64,000 bases of DNA. Origin: Lachnospiraceae bacterium. GTDB lineage: Bacteria; Bacillota; Clostridia; Lachnospirales; Lachnospiraceae. The notes under the pieces were generated by a model. The model was not told where the DNA came from. It searched no databases and worked only from the letters and a program-made list of their open reading frames with translations. Positions within the stretch are counted from its first letter, which is position 1. Each line of letters begins with the position of its first letter. The stretch spans positions 1-64,000 of the forward strand of contig CAAGLJ010000224.1 in NCBI GenBank assembly GCA_900770785.1. Direction: 5' to 3'. Both the position numbers and the translations under genes were made by a program. Positions 1-8,040 of the stretch are shown piece by piece.

Positions 1-25
1 CGCTGCTACGCAGCTTCTCTTTTGC
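1..25 (+). terminator. Probable terminator of an upstream gene, cut by the window start
   Basis: A short hairpin (GCTGC, loop TAC, GCAGC) is followed by TTCTCTTTTG. The 3' arm continues as GCAGCTTCTC, so the 5' arm probably starts before the window. It would end the gene lying to the left. The assignment rests only on this partial shape. Confidence 0.35.
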
Positions 26-47
26 TCATGTGGTTACTTCGCCATAT

Positions 48-94
48 AAATTTACAATTCTGTTTGAATGCAAGCATTCACAGAATGTAAATTT
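48..94. repeat. Long imperfect inverted repeat upstream of uvrC
   Basis: The arms start AAATTTACA and end TGTAAATTT. Allowing one bulged A and a TT bulge, about 21 bases of each arm pair, meeting at a tiny AA loop inside GAATGCAAGCATTC. There is no T tract directly after it, so it does not look like a simple terminator. It may be a dispersed intergenic palindrome or a transcript-stabilising hairpin. No second copy was noticed in this window. Confidence 0.55.
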
Positions 95-127
95 GCATGG
101 CTCTGAATAGTTACAAAATATTATACA

Positions 128-157
128 TTGTTTATCCGGTTTTCAATGGTGTATAAT
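128..157 (+). promoter_or_regulatory. Probable sigma-A promoter of uvrC
   Basis: TTGTTT at 128-133 and a perfect TATAAT at 152-157 are separated by 18 bases. The expected start of transcription is about 32 bases before the uvrC start codon. No LexA-type operator was seen here. Confidence 0.6.
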
Positions 158-196
158 AAAAAAATATGATTATCAGGTAGTAGAAAGAAGAAATTC

Positions 197-2077
197 ATGG
201 AACAGAAATTTGATATTCAGGAGGAATTAAAAAAGCTGCCGGCAAAGCCGGGAGTATATTTGATGCACGATGCCCAGGATAGAATTATTTATGTGGGAAA
301 GGCGATTATCCTTAAGAATCGTGTACGCTCCTACTTTAGAGAAAGCACTAATCACAGCCCTAAAATAGCCCGTATGGTGAGCCTGGTTACCCGATTTGAA
401 TATATTGTAACCGATTCGGAGCTGGAAGCACTGGTGCTGGAGAATAATCTGATTAAGGAACATCGTCCCAAATATAATACCATGCTGAAGGACGATAAGA
501 CCTACCCCTATATCAAGGTGACGGTGTCTGAGACCTATCCAAGAGTATTGTTTTCCAGAGAAATGAAGAAGGATAAATCCAGGTATTTTGGCCCCTTTAC
601 CAGTGCCGGAGCAGTAAAGGATACGATAGAACTGATTAATAAACTGTACAGGCTTAGGACCTGTAACCGGAATCTGCCAAAGGAATGCGGTGCAGCAAGA
701 CCCTGCCTCAACTACCACATCCATCAGTGTGATGCACCCTGTCAGGGGTGGATTTCACCAAAAGAATATGAAAAGCAGGTGGATGAGGCACTGGAATTTT
801 TGAATGGAAATTACAGCAAAATTCTTAATGATTTAAAGACCAGGATGGAAGAGGCTTCGGAGGCCATGGATTATGAGGCAGCCATTACCTGGCGTGATTT
901 ATATCAAAGCGTAAAGCAGGTTTCCCAGAAGCAGAAAATCACCGATTCAGAAGGGGAGGACAGGGATGTTCTGGCCTTGAGCAAGGATGGGGATGATGCA
1001 GTAGTTCAGGTGTTTTTTGTTCGTGGAGGAAAACTCATTGGACGGGAACATTTTTATATGACAAATGTGTCAGAAAATACTGATTCCCAGATTCTTACCA
1101 GCTTTGTAAAACAGTTTTATGCGGGAACACCCTTTATCCCCAAGGAGCTTCTTTTGCAGGTGGAAATTGAGGAGACGGAAGTGATAGGACAATGGCTGGG
1201 AGAGCGGAGAGGAAGCAAGGTTCATCTTCGGGTACCTAAAAAAGGTACCAAGGAAAGACTGGTGGATCTGGCAGCCCGAAATGCTGCACTGGTATTAAGC
1301 CAGGACAGAGAGAAGATAAAACGGGAAGAGGGACGGACTATCGGAGCGGTGAAAGAGCTGGCAGAGCTTTTAGGGCTTGAAAGGATCGTTCGGATGGAGG
1401 CCTTTGACATTTCCAATATCAGTGGCTTTGAAAATGTAGGCTCCATGGTAGTATATGAAAAAGGTAAGCCTAAGAAGAGCGATTACCGTAAATTCAAGAT
1501 CAAGTCGGTTACTGGTCCGGACGATTATGGCTGTATGAAGGAGGTTCTTACCAGGCGTTTTGTTCATGGTATGGAAGAGAGCAAGGCACTGAAGGAGCAG
1601 GGTATGGAGGAGCAGTTTGGCAGCTTTACCCGTTTTCCCGATCTGCTTTTAATGGATGGGGGAAAGGGACAGGTAAATATTGCACTCCAGGTGCTTGATG
1701 AGCTGAAACTTTCTATTCCCGTCTGTGGTATGGTCAAGGATGACCACCACCGGACCAGAGGATTATACTATCAGAATCAGGAGCTTCCATTAGAAAAAAA
1801 CAGTGAAGGCTTCAAGCTTTTGACCAGAATACAGGATGAAGCCCATAGGTTTGCCATTGAATACCACCGCTCCCTGCGCAGTAAGGAGCAGGTTCATTCG
1901 GTATTGGATGATATACCGGGTATTGGGCCTGCCAGAAGAAAAGCCTTGATGAAGGCCTATAAAAATATAGGGGATTTACGTCAGGCAAGTGTAGAAGAGC
2001 TGAGCCGTATTCCTCAGATACCACCAAAGATTGCGGAAGAAATCTATTCTTTTTTTCACCGTTCTGTGGTAAGATAG
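197..2077 (+). CDS. uvrC: UvrABC excinuclease subunit C
   Basis: UvrC makes the two incisions around bulky DNA lesions after UvrA and UvrB have located and verified damage. The 626-residue length is normal. The N-terminal GIY-YIG nuclease is visible at about 17-45 (PGVYLMHD, then IIYVGKA), a UVR motif that binds UvrB lies at about 200-240, the RNase H-like 3' nuclease follows with [11 protein letters not shown] near 402, and tandem helix-hairpin-helix motifs ([14 protein letters not shown]) close the protein at about 565-620. The position after YVGKAI is Ile where many homologues have Ser. It begins a run of plus-strand genes with hprK. The ATG at 197 is the first start in frame and follows AGAAAGAAG, a modest ribosome site. 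Confidence 0.97.
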   Translation: MEQKFDIQEELKKLPAKPGVYLMHDAQDRIIYVGKAIILKNRVRSYFRESTNHSPKIARMVSLVTRFEYIVTDSELEALVLENNLIKEHRPKYNTMLKDDKTYPYIKVTVSETYPRVLFSREMKKDKSRYFGPFTSAGAVKDTIELINKLYRLRTCNRNLPKECGAARPCLNYHIHQCDAPCQGWISPKEYEKQVDEALEFLNGNYSKILNDLKTRMEEASEAMDYEAAITWRDLYQSVKQVSQKQKITDSEGEDRDVLALSKDGDDAVVQVFFVRGGKLIGREHFYMTNVSENTDSQILTSFVKQFYAGTPFIPKELLLQVEIEETEVIGQWLGERRGSKVHLRVPKKGTKERLVDLAARNAALVLSQDREKIKREEGRTIGAVKELAELLGLERIVRMEAFDISNISGFENVGSMVVYEKGKPKKSDYRKFKIKSVTGPDDYGCMKEVLTRRFVHGMEESKALKEQGMEEQFGSFTRFPDLLLMDGGKGQVNIALQVLDELKLSIPVCGMVKDDHHRTRGLYYQNQELPLEKNSEGFKLLTRIQDEAHRFAIEYHRSLRSKEQVHSVLDDIPGIGPARRKALMKAYKNIGDLRQASVEELSRIPQIPPKIAEEIYSFFHRSVVR

Positions 2078-2120
2078 AACAAAATTGTACCCTGCTTGCA
2101 GGGCAGAATGGAGGGTTTCT

Positions 2121-3068
2121 ATGGCAAGTGTAAGTTTGACCAGAATTATTGAAAAAATGAAACTGGAAAATCTGACCCCGGAAATTTCCGTGAAAGGGAT
2201 TGAGATTACACAACCGGATATTAACCGACCGGCTTTGCAGCTGGCAGGCTATTTTGAGCATTATGAAGCTACCCGGTTACAGATTATCGGCTTTGTGGAA
2301 TCTACCTATATGGAGGGGCTGACCAGGGAGCGGAAAGAGGAAATCTATGAGGAGCTTTTGTCCTACCCCATTCCCTGCATCGTCTTTTGCAGAGAATTGC
2401 ATCCTGACCCTCTGTTTTTAAAGAAAGCAGTAGAAAGAGGAATTCCTCTTTTGATGACGAAAAAGGCCACCTCTGCTTTTACCGCAGAGATTATCCGCTG
2501 GCTGAACGTTAAGCTGGCACCCTGTATTTCTGTTCATGGTGTTTTGGTAGACGTATATGGTGAAGGGGTGCTGATTACAGGTGAAAGCGGTATCGGTAAG
2601 TCTGAGGCTGCCCTTGAGCTGATCAAGAGAGGTCATCGGCTGGTTACGGATGACGTGGTGGAAATACGCAAGGTGAGTGATGATACACTGATTGGAACGG
2701 CACCGGATATTACCAAGCATTTCATTGAACTGCGGGGGATTGGCATCGTTGATGTGAAGACACTTTTCGGCGTTTCCAGCGTTAAGGATACGCAGAATAT
2801 TGATTTGGTTATCCGTCTGGAGGATTGGGATAAGGATAAGGAGTATGACCGTCTGGGACTGGAAGAGGAATATACAGAATATCTGGGCAATAAGGTAGTA
2901 TGCCACAACATTCCCATTCGTCCGGGGAGGAATCTGGCCATTATCTGTGAATCGGCAGCAGTGAACCACCGCCAGAAGAAGATGGGATATAATGCCGCTC
3001 AGGAATTATATGCCCGGGTGCAGAAATCCCTTGCCAGAGGAAGAAATGAAAGCGAAGACGAGGAATAG
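2121..3068 (+). CDS. hprK: HPr kinase/phosphorylase
   Basis: This bifunctional enzyme phosphorylates Ser46 of HPr and Crh and reverses the reaction with phosphate, setting CcpA-dependent catabolite repression. The 315-residue protein has the Walker A loop GESGIGKS at 154-161, the conserved His of SVHG at 139, acidic residues TDD at 176-178 and the family signature FIELRGIGIVDVKTLFG at 201-217. An upstream in-frame TTG at 2085 would add 12 residues, but the ATG at 2121 follows GGAGGG at good spacing and gives the normal N-terminus. The Crh-like protein at 5968 is a likely substrate. Fructose-1,6-bisphosphate, substrate of the aldolase nearby, stimulates the kinase in characterised Firmicutes. 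Confidence 0.96.
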   Translation: MASVSLTRIIEKMKLENLTPEISVKGIEITQPDINRPALQLAGYFEHYEATRLQIIGFVESTYMEGLTRERKEEIYEELLSYPIPCIVFCRELHPDPLFLKKAVERGIPLLMTKKATSAFTAEIIRWLNVKLAPCISVHGVLVDVYGEGVLITGESGIGKSEAALELIKRGHRLVTDDVVEIRKVSDDTLIGTAPDITKHFIELRGIGIVDVKTLFGVSSVKDTQNIDLVIRLEDWDKDKEYDRLGLEEEYTEYLGNKVVCHNIPIRPGRNLAIICESAAVNHRQKKMGYNAAQELYARVQKSLARGRNESEDEE

Positions 3069-3109
3069 TTCAGGTTCAGGATGCGTAAGATGAAAAAGAA
3101 GTAACTTTT

Positions 3110-3138
3110 GTGCTCATAGAAAAATTTTCTATGAGCAC
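3110..3138. terminator. Perfect 14-bp palindrome between hprK and murB
   Basis: GTGCTCATAGAAAA pairs exactly with TTTTCTATGAGCAC around a single central A. A run of T lies inside the 3' arm rather than after it, and ACTTTCAT follows. It may act as a weak terminator or a mRNA-processing hairpin; a protein operator is also possible. Confidence 0.45.
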
Positions 3139-3165
3139 ACTTTCATAAAAATTCAGGAGTCAGGT

Positions 3166-4092
3166 ATGGATACAGCAGCATTGTTATCTTATTTAAATTT
3201 ATTTTTACCAAAAGAGAATATCAGGACAGAAGAACCAATGAGCAGCCATACCTCCTTTCGGGTTGGCGGACCTGCCGGCATTTTTCTTACGGTGCCGGGA
3301 GAAGAGGAATTAGGGAGAATTTTTGCGTATCTTCATGAGAATGAACTGCCTTATTTTATTCTGGGAAATGGAAGTAATCTTCTGGTTTCAGACAGCGGTT
3401 TTGATGGTGTGGTGGTTTCTCTGGGAGAGGGATTTGAAGGGATTGAGGTTTCAGAAAATGAGATAAAGGCCGGTGCCGCAGCTCTCCTGGGAAGGGTTTC
3501 CAGAGTCGCTCAGGAGGCAGGACTTGCGGGACTGGAGTTTGCCTCCGGCATCCCCGGAAGTCTGGGGGGAGGCGTGGTCATGAATGCAGGAGCCTACGGC
3601 GGGGAACTTAGCCAGGTAATCTGTCGGGTCAGGGCAATGGATAAGCAGGGCAGAGTGTTTACACTTCAAAAGGATCAGCTTGAATTAGGATACCGCACCA
3701 GTATTTTTAAAAAGCAGCCCTATATTATTCTGGATGTGACCATGGAGTTAAAGCAGGGAAATGCAGAAGACATTCTTTTGCAAATGAAGGAATATAATCG
3801 ATTAAGACAGGAAAAGCAGCCGCTGGAATATCCCAGTGCAGGCAGCACCTTTAAAAGACCGGAAGGGTATTTTGCAGGAAAATTGATTATGGATGCAGGC
3901 CTGAAAGGATATTCTGTGGGGGGAGCCCAGGTTTCAGAGAAGCACTGTGGCTTTGTCATTAATAAAAATAAGGCTACAGCCGAAGATATTCATCGTTTAA
4001 TGGAGGAGATTCAGGAAAGGGTGAAACAGCAGTTTGGGGTCTGGCTGGAGCCTGAGGTCATTTTTTTGGGAGAAAAAGAAGAAAGAGCTTAA
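3166..4092 (+). CDS. murB: UDP-N-acetylenolpyruvoylglucosamine reductase
   Basis: MurB is a cytosolic flavoenzyme that reduces UDP-GlcNAc-enolpyruvate with NADPH to UDP-MurNAc, the second committed step to peptidoglycan. FAD-binding segments are visible: SSHTSFRVGGPA near 27, LGNGSNLLVSD near 66, and the GIPGSLGGGVVMNAGAYG stretch near 128. The C-terminal domain has YPSAGSTFKRP with the proton-donor Ser near 226 and ends with LEPEVIFLG, holding the active-site Glu. The 308-residue length and lack of a long insertion fit the type II enzymes of Firmicutes. AGGAGTCAGGT precedes the ATG. The hprK-murB-rapZ-whiA order is common in clostridia. Confidence 0.97.
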   Translation: MDTAALLSYLNLFLPKENIRTEEPMSSHTSFRVGGPAGIFLTVPGEEELGRIFAYLHENELPYFILGNGSNLLVSDSGFDGVVVSLGEGFEGIEVSENEIKAGAAALLGRVSRVAQEAGLAGLEFASGIPGSLGGGVVMNAGAYGGELSQVICRVRAMDKQGRVFTLQKDQLELGYRTSIFKKQPYIILDVTMELKQGNAEDILLQMKEYNRLRQEKQPLEYPSAGSTFKRPEGYFAGKLIMDAGLKGYSVGGAQVSEKHCGFVINKNKATAEDIHRLMEEIQERVKQQFGVWLEPEVIFLGEKEERA

Positions 4093-4114
4093 GAAGGCAG
4101 AATGAGAGGGACGG

Positions 4115-4975
4115 ATGAGATTCGTAGTGGTTACGGGAATGAGCGGCGGAGGAAAAAGTACCGCATTGAAAATGCTGGAGGATATGGGATTTTATTGCGT
4201 AGACAATCTTCCTGTTCCCCTGATTGAAAAATTTATGGAACTCATGGCAACACCCAATACGGAGCTGGAGAAGGTGGCTTTGGGACTGGATGTACGAGGG
4301 GGAATGGACTTTGCCAGCTCGGAACGGATGCTGGACCGCCTGCGGGAAGAAGGCTACCTGTTTGAAATTCTTTTTATGGATGCCAATGATGCAACCTTAT
4401 TGAAACGATATAAGGAAACACGAAGAGTACATCCGCTTGCTACAGAAGAAGATCCCCGTATTGAATCAGGGGTAAGAAAGGAAAGAGAGATACTTTCCAG
4501 TATAAAAAAGAAGGCAGATTATGTGATTGATACATCCAAGCTGCTTACCCGGGAATTAAAAGAAGAACTGGATAGAATTTTTATCAGGAATGAAGAATAT
4601 AATAGTCTCATGGTAAACATCGTTTCTTTCGGGTTTAAGAACGGTATACCCGCAGATGCGGATCTGGTTTTTGATGTTCGCTTTTTACCCAATCCTTTTT
4701 ATATTGACGAGTTAAAGCATTGTACAGGAAACGACAGGGCAGTGCAAAGCTATGTGATGAGTTTTGGAGAAGCGGGAATTTTTCTGGATAAGCTGGTGGA
4801 CATGCTCGGATTTTTGCTGCCGGGCTATATTAAAGAAGGAAAATATCAGCTGGTAGTGGCTATTGGCTGTACAGGCGGTCAGCATCGGAGCGTGACCCTG
4901 GCCAATGCACTCTACCAGAGCTTAAGGGATAAAGGAAACTATGGCTTAAGTATAAGCCACAGGGACATTAAATAG
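4115..4975 (+). CDS. rapZ: RapZ/YvcJ-type nucleotide-binding protein
   Basis: RapZ proteins are P-loop proteins. In Escherichia coli RapZ guides RNase E to the small RNA GlmZ and so controls glucosamine-6-phosphate synthesis; the Bacillus homologue YvcJ binds and hydrolyses nucleotides and its cellular role is less clear. Walker A is GMSGGGKST at 8-16. The C-terminal domain carries SFGFKNGIPADADLVFDVRFLPNPF at about 167-191 and GCTGGQHRSV near 251, both family hallmarks. Length (286) is normal. It sits 22 bases after murB and 14 bases before whiA. The yvcK gene that separates these two in Bacillus subtilis is missing here. Confidence 0.95.
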   Translation: MRFVVVTGMSGGGKSTALKMLEDMGFYCVDNLPVPLIEKFMELMATPNTELEKVALGLDVRGGMDFASSERMLDRLREEGYLFEILFMDANDATLLKRYKETRRVHPLATEEDPRIESGVRKEREILSSIKKKADYVIDTSKLLTRELKEELDRIFIRNEEYNSLMVNIVSFGFKNGIPADADLVFDVRFLPNPFYIDELKHCTGNDRAVQSYVMSFGEAGIFLDKLVDMLGFLLPGYIKEGKYQLVVAIGCTGGQHRSVTLANALYQSLRDKGNYGLSISHRDIK

Positions 4976-4989
4976 AAAGGGAAGGAAGA

Positions 4990-5934
4990 ATGTCCTTTTC
5001 ATCTCAGGTAAAAGAAGAACTGGAAAAGCATTTGAGCCCGGGACGCCACTGCCAAATTGCGGAAATGGCGGCGATTCTTCACTTTTCGGGGCAGCTTGCC
5101 CGGGGAGAGAAGGGGCAGCTCCAGCTGCAGATTTTGACAGAAAATGTCGCTGTAGCGAGAAAATGCTTTACAATACTGAATAAAACATTTAATATAGAGA
5201 CGTCGGCTCAGGAATACAGATGCTTTGGAGAACAGAAGAAATCGGGCTACACCATTGTTCTTGAAAAGGAAGAAGATATTACAGTCCTTTTTCAGGCAAT
5301 TAAACTGATTGACAGTAAGGGAGTTCTCCATGAGCTTAAAGACAGGGCAAATCCTTTGATTTTAAAGCAAAACTGCTGTCAGAGAGCCTTTATTAGAGGG
5401 GCCTTTTTGACCATAGGCTCCATGAGCGATCCTAGCAAGAGCTATCATCTGGAGCTGGTATGCACAAACATCTATCAGGCCAGGCAGCTACAGGAGCTGC
5501 TACAGGGCTTTGATTTGGATGCAAAGATTGTTCAGAGGAAGAAATATTTTGTAGTGTATTTAAAAGAGGGATCCAATATTGTTGACTTTTTAAATATATG
5601 TGAAGCACATGTGGCGCTAATGAATCTGGAGAATCTCAGGATTCTGAAAGAAGTGCGCAATTCCATTAATCGCAGGGTAAACTGTGAAACAGCCAATATT
5701 GCCAAAACGGTAAATGCAGCAGCCAGACAGCTGGAGGATATCCGGTTTCTTCAGGAGGTTACGGGCTTTTGTGAACTGCCGCCAGCTCTAAGGCAAATGG
5801 CAGAGGTAAGGCTGGAATATCCGGAGGCCACCTTGAAGGAGCTTGGGCAGTATCTTGACCCGCCGGTGGGTAAATCCGGTGTTAATCATAGATTGAGAAA
5901 ATTAAGTGAGATTGCAGATTTCCATAGAGGATAA
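4990..5934 (+). CDS. whiA: DNA-binding protein WhiA
   Basis: WhiA joins an N-terminal degenerate LAGLIDADG-type domain to a C-terminal helix-turn-helix. It controls sporulation septation in Streptomyces and influences cell division and chromosome segregation in Bacillus. Visible marks are SSQVKEEL at the start, RAFIRGAFLTIGSMSDPSKSYHLE at about 134-157, and the C-terminal LKELGQYLDPPVGKSGVNHRLRKL at 282-305, the recognition-helix region. The 314-residue length is standard. GGGAAGGAAG precedes the ATG. The position between rapZ and a Crh-like gene matches the Bacillus yvcJ-yvcK-yvcL-crh order minus yvcK. Confidence 0.96.
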   Translation: MSFSSQVKEELEKHLSPGRHCQIAEMAAILHFSGQLARGEKGQLQLQILTENVAVARKCFTILNKTFNIETSAQEYRCFGEQKKSGYTIVLEKEEDITVLFQAIKLIDSKGVLHELKDRANPLILKQNCCQRAFIRGAFLTIGSMSDPSKSYHLELVCTNIYQARQLQELLQGFDLDAKIVQRKKYFVVYLKEGSNIVDFLNICEAHVALMNLENLRILKEVRNSINRRVNCETANIAKTVNAAARQLEDIRFLQEVTGFCELPPALRQMAEVRLEYPEATLKELGQYLDPPVGKSGVNHRLRKLSEIADFHRG

Positions 5935-5967
5935 GTGTGAAAAAGTGTAAAAATAGGAGGAGAAAAA

Positions 5968-6228
5968 ATGAGTCGGAAAGAAGTTGTGGTACAGATTCCC
6001 GGAGACCTGGAAGCAAGACCCATTGCCGTATTAGTCCATGTGGCAAGCCAGTATGAGAGTACCATTTATCTGGAAACAGGGGATAAGCGGGTAAATGCAA
6101 AGAGTATTATGGGTATGATGACTCTGGGCCTAAAGGCAGGAGAGAGGATGACTATTGAGGCAACCGGAAAGGATGAAGAAGCCGCGATAGAAGGAATGGA
6201 AAAGTACATTACAGGGCAGGAAGTATAG
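5968..6228 (+). CDS. Crh-like HPr-family protein with Glu in place of His15
   Basis: This is an 86-residue HPr fold. True HPr carries phosphate on His15 for sugar uptake by the phosphotransferase system. Here the motif reads DLEARPIAVLV, so position 15 is Glu. The regulatory serine site AKSIMGMMTLGL is intact with Ser46 in register. Bacillus Crh likewise lacks the histidine (it has Gln), keeps Ser46, and is encoded directly after whiA, as here. The protein should therefore be a regulatory partner of HprK and CcpA and not a sugar phosphocarrier. A strong AGGAGG site precedes the ATG. I leave the symbol open because Glu15 rather than Gln15 is present. Confidence 0.9.
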   Translation: MSRKEVVVQIPGDLEARPIAVLVHVASQYESTIYLETGDKRVNAKSIMGMMTLGLKAGERMTIEATGKDEEAAIEGMEKYITGQEV

Positions 6229-6267
6229 TTCAGGGGCAGGATGGGACAGAAAAGTTGGCAATTTTTG

Positions 6268-6296
6268 TTCCATTTTTTCCTGTAATAGGTTATACT
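6268..6296 (+). promoter_or_regulatory. Probable promoter of fba
   Basis: TATACT at 6291-6296 is a good -10 element. The -35 region is poor: TTCCAT at 17-base spacing, or TTGTTC at 20 bases. The gene behind it is normally highly expressed, so a leader start near 6303 is reasonable. Confidence 0.4.
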
Positions 6297-6341
6297 ATGC
6301 CTGTACGCAAATTTATTTTAATTAAAACGGAGGAATTGAAC

Positions 6342-7205
6342 ATGTTAGTATCAGCTAAAGAAATGCTTGACAAAGCAAAAGCTGGCCACTATGCAGTTGG
6401 ACAGTTTAACATCAACAACCTGGAATGGACAAAAGCTATTTTATTAACCGCTCAGGAATGTAACTCTCCTGTGATCTTAGGTGTATCCGAGGGTGCAGGT
6501 AAGTATATGACCGGTTACAAAACTGTAGTTGGTATGGTTAATGGTATGCTTGAAGAATTAGGAATTACCGTTCCTGTAGCTCTTCACTTAGACCATGGTT
6601 CATTTGATCATTGTGTAAAATGTATCGAAGCAGGATTCTCTTCCGTAATGTTTGACGGTTCTCATGACCCTATTGACGTAAACGTTGAGAAGACCAAGGA
6701 AATTGTAGCATTGGCTCACTCCAAGGGAGTTTCCGTTGAAGCAGAGGTTGGCTCCATCGGCGGAGAAGAAGATGGCGTTGTAGGTATGGGTGAATGTGCA
6801 GATCCTAAGGAATGTAAGGCCATTGCTGATTTGGGAATCGATTTCCTGGCAGCAGGTATCGGCAACATTCATGGTAAATATCCTGAGAACTGGGCTGGCT
6901 TATCCTTTGAGACTCTGGATGCTATCCAGCAGCTGACCGGCGATATGCCTTTAGTACTTCATGGTGGTACAGGTATTCCTGTGGATATGATTAAGAAAGC
7001 AATTTCTTTAGGTGTTGCTAAAATTAATGTGAATACGGAATGTCAGTTATCCTTTGCAGCGGCTACTCGTGAATATATTGAAGCAGGCAAGGATCAGCAG
7101 GGTAAAGGATTTGATCCTCGTAAATTACTGGCACCCGGTACAGAAGCGATTAAGGCTACTGTAAAAGAGAAAATGGAAATTTTCGGTTCTATCGGTAAAG
7201 CATAA
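6342..7205 (+). CDS. fba: Class II fructose-bisphosphate aldolase
   Basis: This zinc enzyme cleaves fructose-1,6-bisphosphate into dihydroxyacetone phosphate and glyceraldehyde-3-phosphate in glycolysis and reverses it in gluconeogenesis. The 287-residue protein contains VALHLDHGS near 78-86 with the zinc histidine and catalytic Asp, VEAEVGSIGGEEDG near 137, the zinc histidines in GNIHGKYP and VLHGGTG, and NVNTECQ for phosphate binding. An upstream in-frame GTG-type extension (from 6255) overlaps the promoter; the ATG at 6342 follows GGAGG and gives the normal MLVSAKEML start. It has its own terminator, so it is a single-gene unit. Confidence 0.97.
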   Translation: MLVSAKEMLDKAKAGHYAVGQFNINNLEWTKAILLTAQECNSPVILGVSEGAGKYMTGYKTVVGMVNGMLEELGITVPVALHLDHGSFDHCVKCIEAGFSSVMFDGSHDPIDVNVEKTKEIVALAHSKGVSVEAEVGSIGGEEDGVVGMGECADPKECKAIADLGIDFLAAGIGNIHGKYPENWAGLSFETLDAIQQLTGDMPLVLHGGTGIPVDMIKKAISLGVAKINVNTECQLSFAAATREYIEAGKDQQGKGFDPRKLLAPGTEAIKATVKEKMEIFGSIGKA

Positions 7206-7215
7206 GGTTTGTATG

Positions 7216-7250
7216 AAAAGAGCTGTCCTGTCAGGGGATGGCTCTTTTTT
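7216..7250 (+). terminator. Rho-independent terminator of fba
   Basis: GAGCTGTCC (7220-7228) pairs with GGATGGCTC (7236-7244), including two G-T pairs, and six T follow directly. The position 11 bases after the stop codon is typical. Confidence 0.85.
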
Positions 7251-7336
7251 AGAAATAGGAGAAAAATTATCAGATTGACAGAGTAGAAAGTTGTCGATAC
7301 AATAAAAGAAACTCCGGCATGAAGAAAGAGGAAAAA

Positions 7337-8005
7337 ATGGTTGAACTGTCTCATATTCAGAAAAAATATGGAAAAAATCCGGTATTATCGGATATCAGCT
7401 TCCAGCTTCAACGAGGACAGGTTGCTGCACTTATAGGAAAAAACGGCTGTGGGAAATCTACGCTTTTGCAGGTTTTGGCAGGTGTTCTTAAGGCAGATGG
7501 CGGAAACATCCATTATTTTGGTCAATGTGCATCTGGGGATAGAAAGGTGGCAGCCAGATACTGCGGTTATGTTCCTCAGGAGAATCCCCTTTTGGAAGAA
7601 TTATCGGTAAAGGATAATCTGAAGCTGTGGGGAGCCGGAAAGCAGGACTTTTCAGGGAAGCTGTTGGAAGAGTTTGGGCTTGCAGATATACTTTCCATGC
7701 CGGTAGAGAAGCTTTCCGGTGGAATGAAAAGGCGTCTGGGCATTGCCTGTGCGGTTCTTAAGGAGCCTCCTGTTCTTTTATTGGATGAACCCACTACAGC
7801 ACTGGATCTTTATTATCAGGAAAGTATCCGCAGCTGGATGGAGGAGTATAGAAAGCGACAGGGAATTATTCTTATGGCAACCCATTATATGACGGAAATT
7901 CTTGCGGCTGACCGCTGCTTTTTGATGGAGAAGGGGAGGGTCAGAGAACTTACCAGAGAGGAAATGAGTGAAGAACGAATCAAAGAGGAAATTACTGCAT
8001 CATAA
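7337..8005 (+). CDS. ABC transporter ATP-binding protein (ABC-2 exporter type)
   Basis: This 222-residue cytosolic ATPase should power the two permeases encoded at 9677 and 10867. Walker A is GKNGCGKST at 34-42, the Q-loop lies near VPQENP at 79-84, the signature is LSGGM at 126-130, Walker B is VLLLDEP at 146-152, and a switch histidine is in MATHY. The fold resembles drug or peptide exporter ATPases of the CcmA/BcrA group. An earlier ATG at 7319 adds six residues, but GAAAGAGG is well placed only for the ATG at 7337. The substrate cannot be read from the sequence. Confidence 0.9.
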   Translation: MVELSHIQKKYGKNPVLSDISFQLQRGQVAALIGKNGCGKSTLLQVLAGVLKADGGNIHYFGQCASGDRKVAARYCGYVPQENPLLEELSVKDNLKLWGAGKQDFSGKLLEEFGLADILSMPVEKLSGGMKRRLGIACAVLKEPPVLLLDEPTTALDLYYQESIRSWMEEYRKRQGIILMATHYMTEILAADRCFLMEKGRVRELTREEMSEERIKEEITAS

Positions 8006-8040
8006 GGGGTGATTGCAGTACAGAAAACGGAGGGGAGAAA

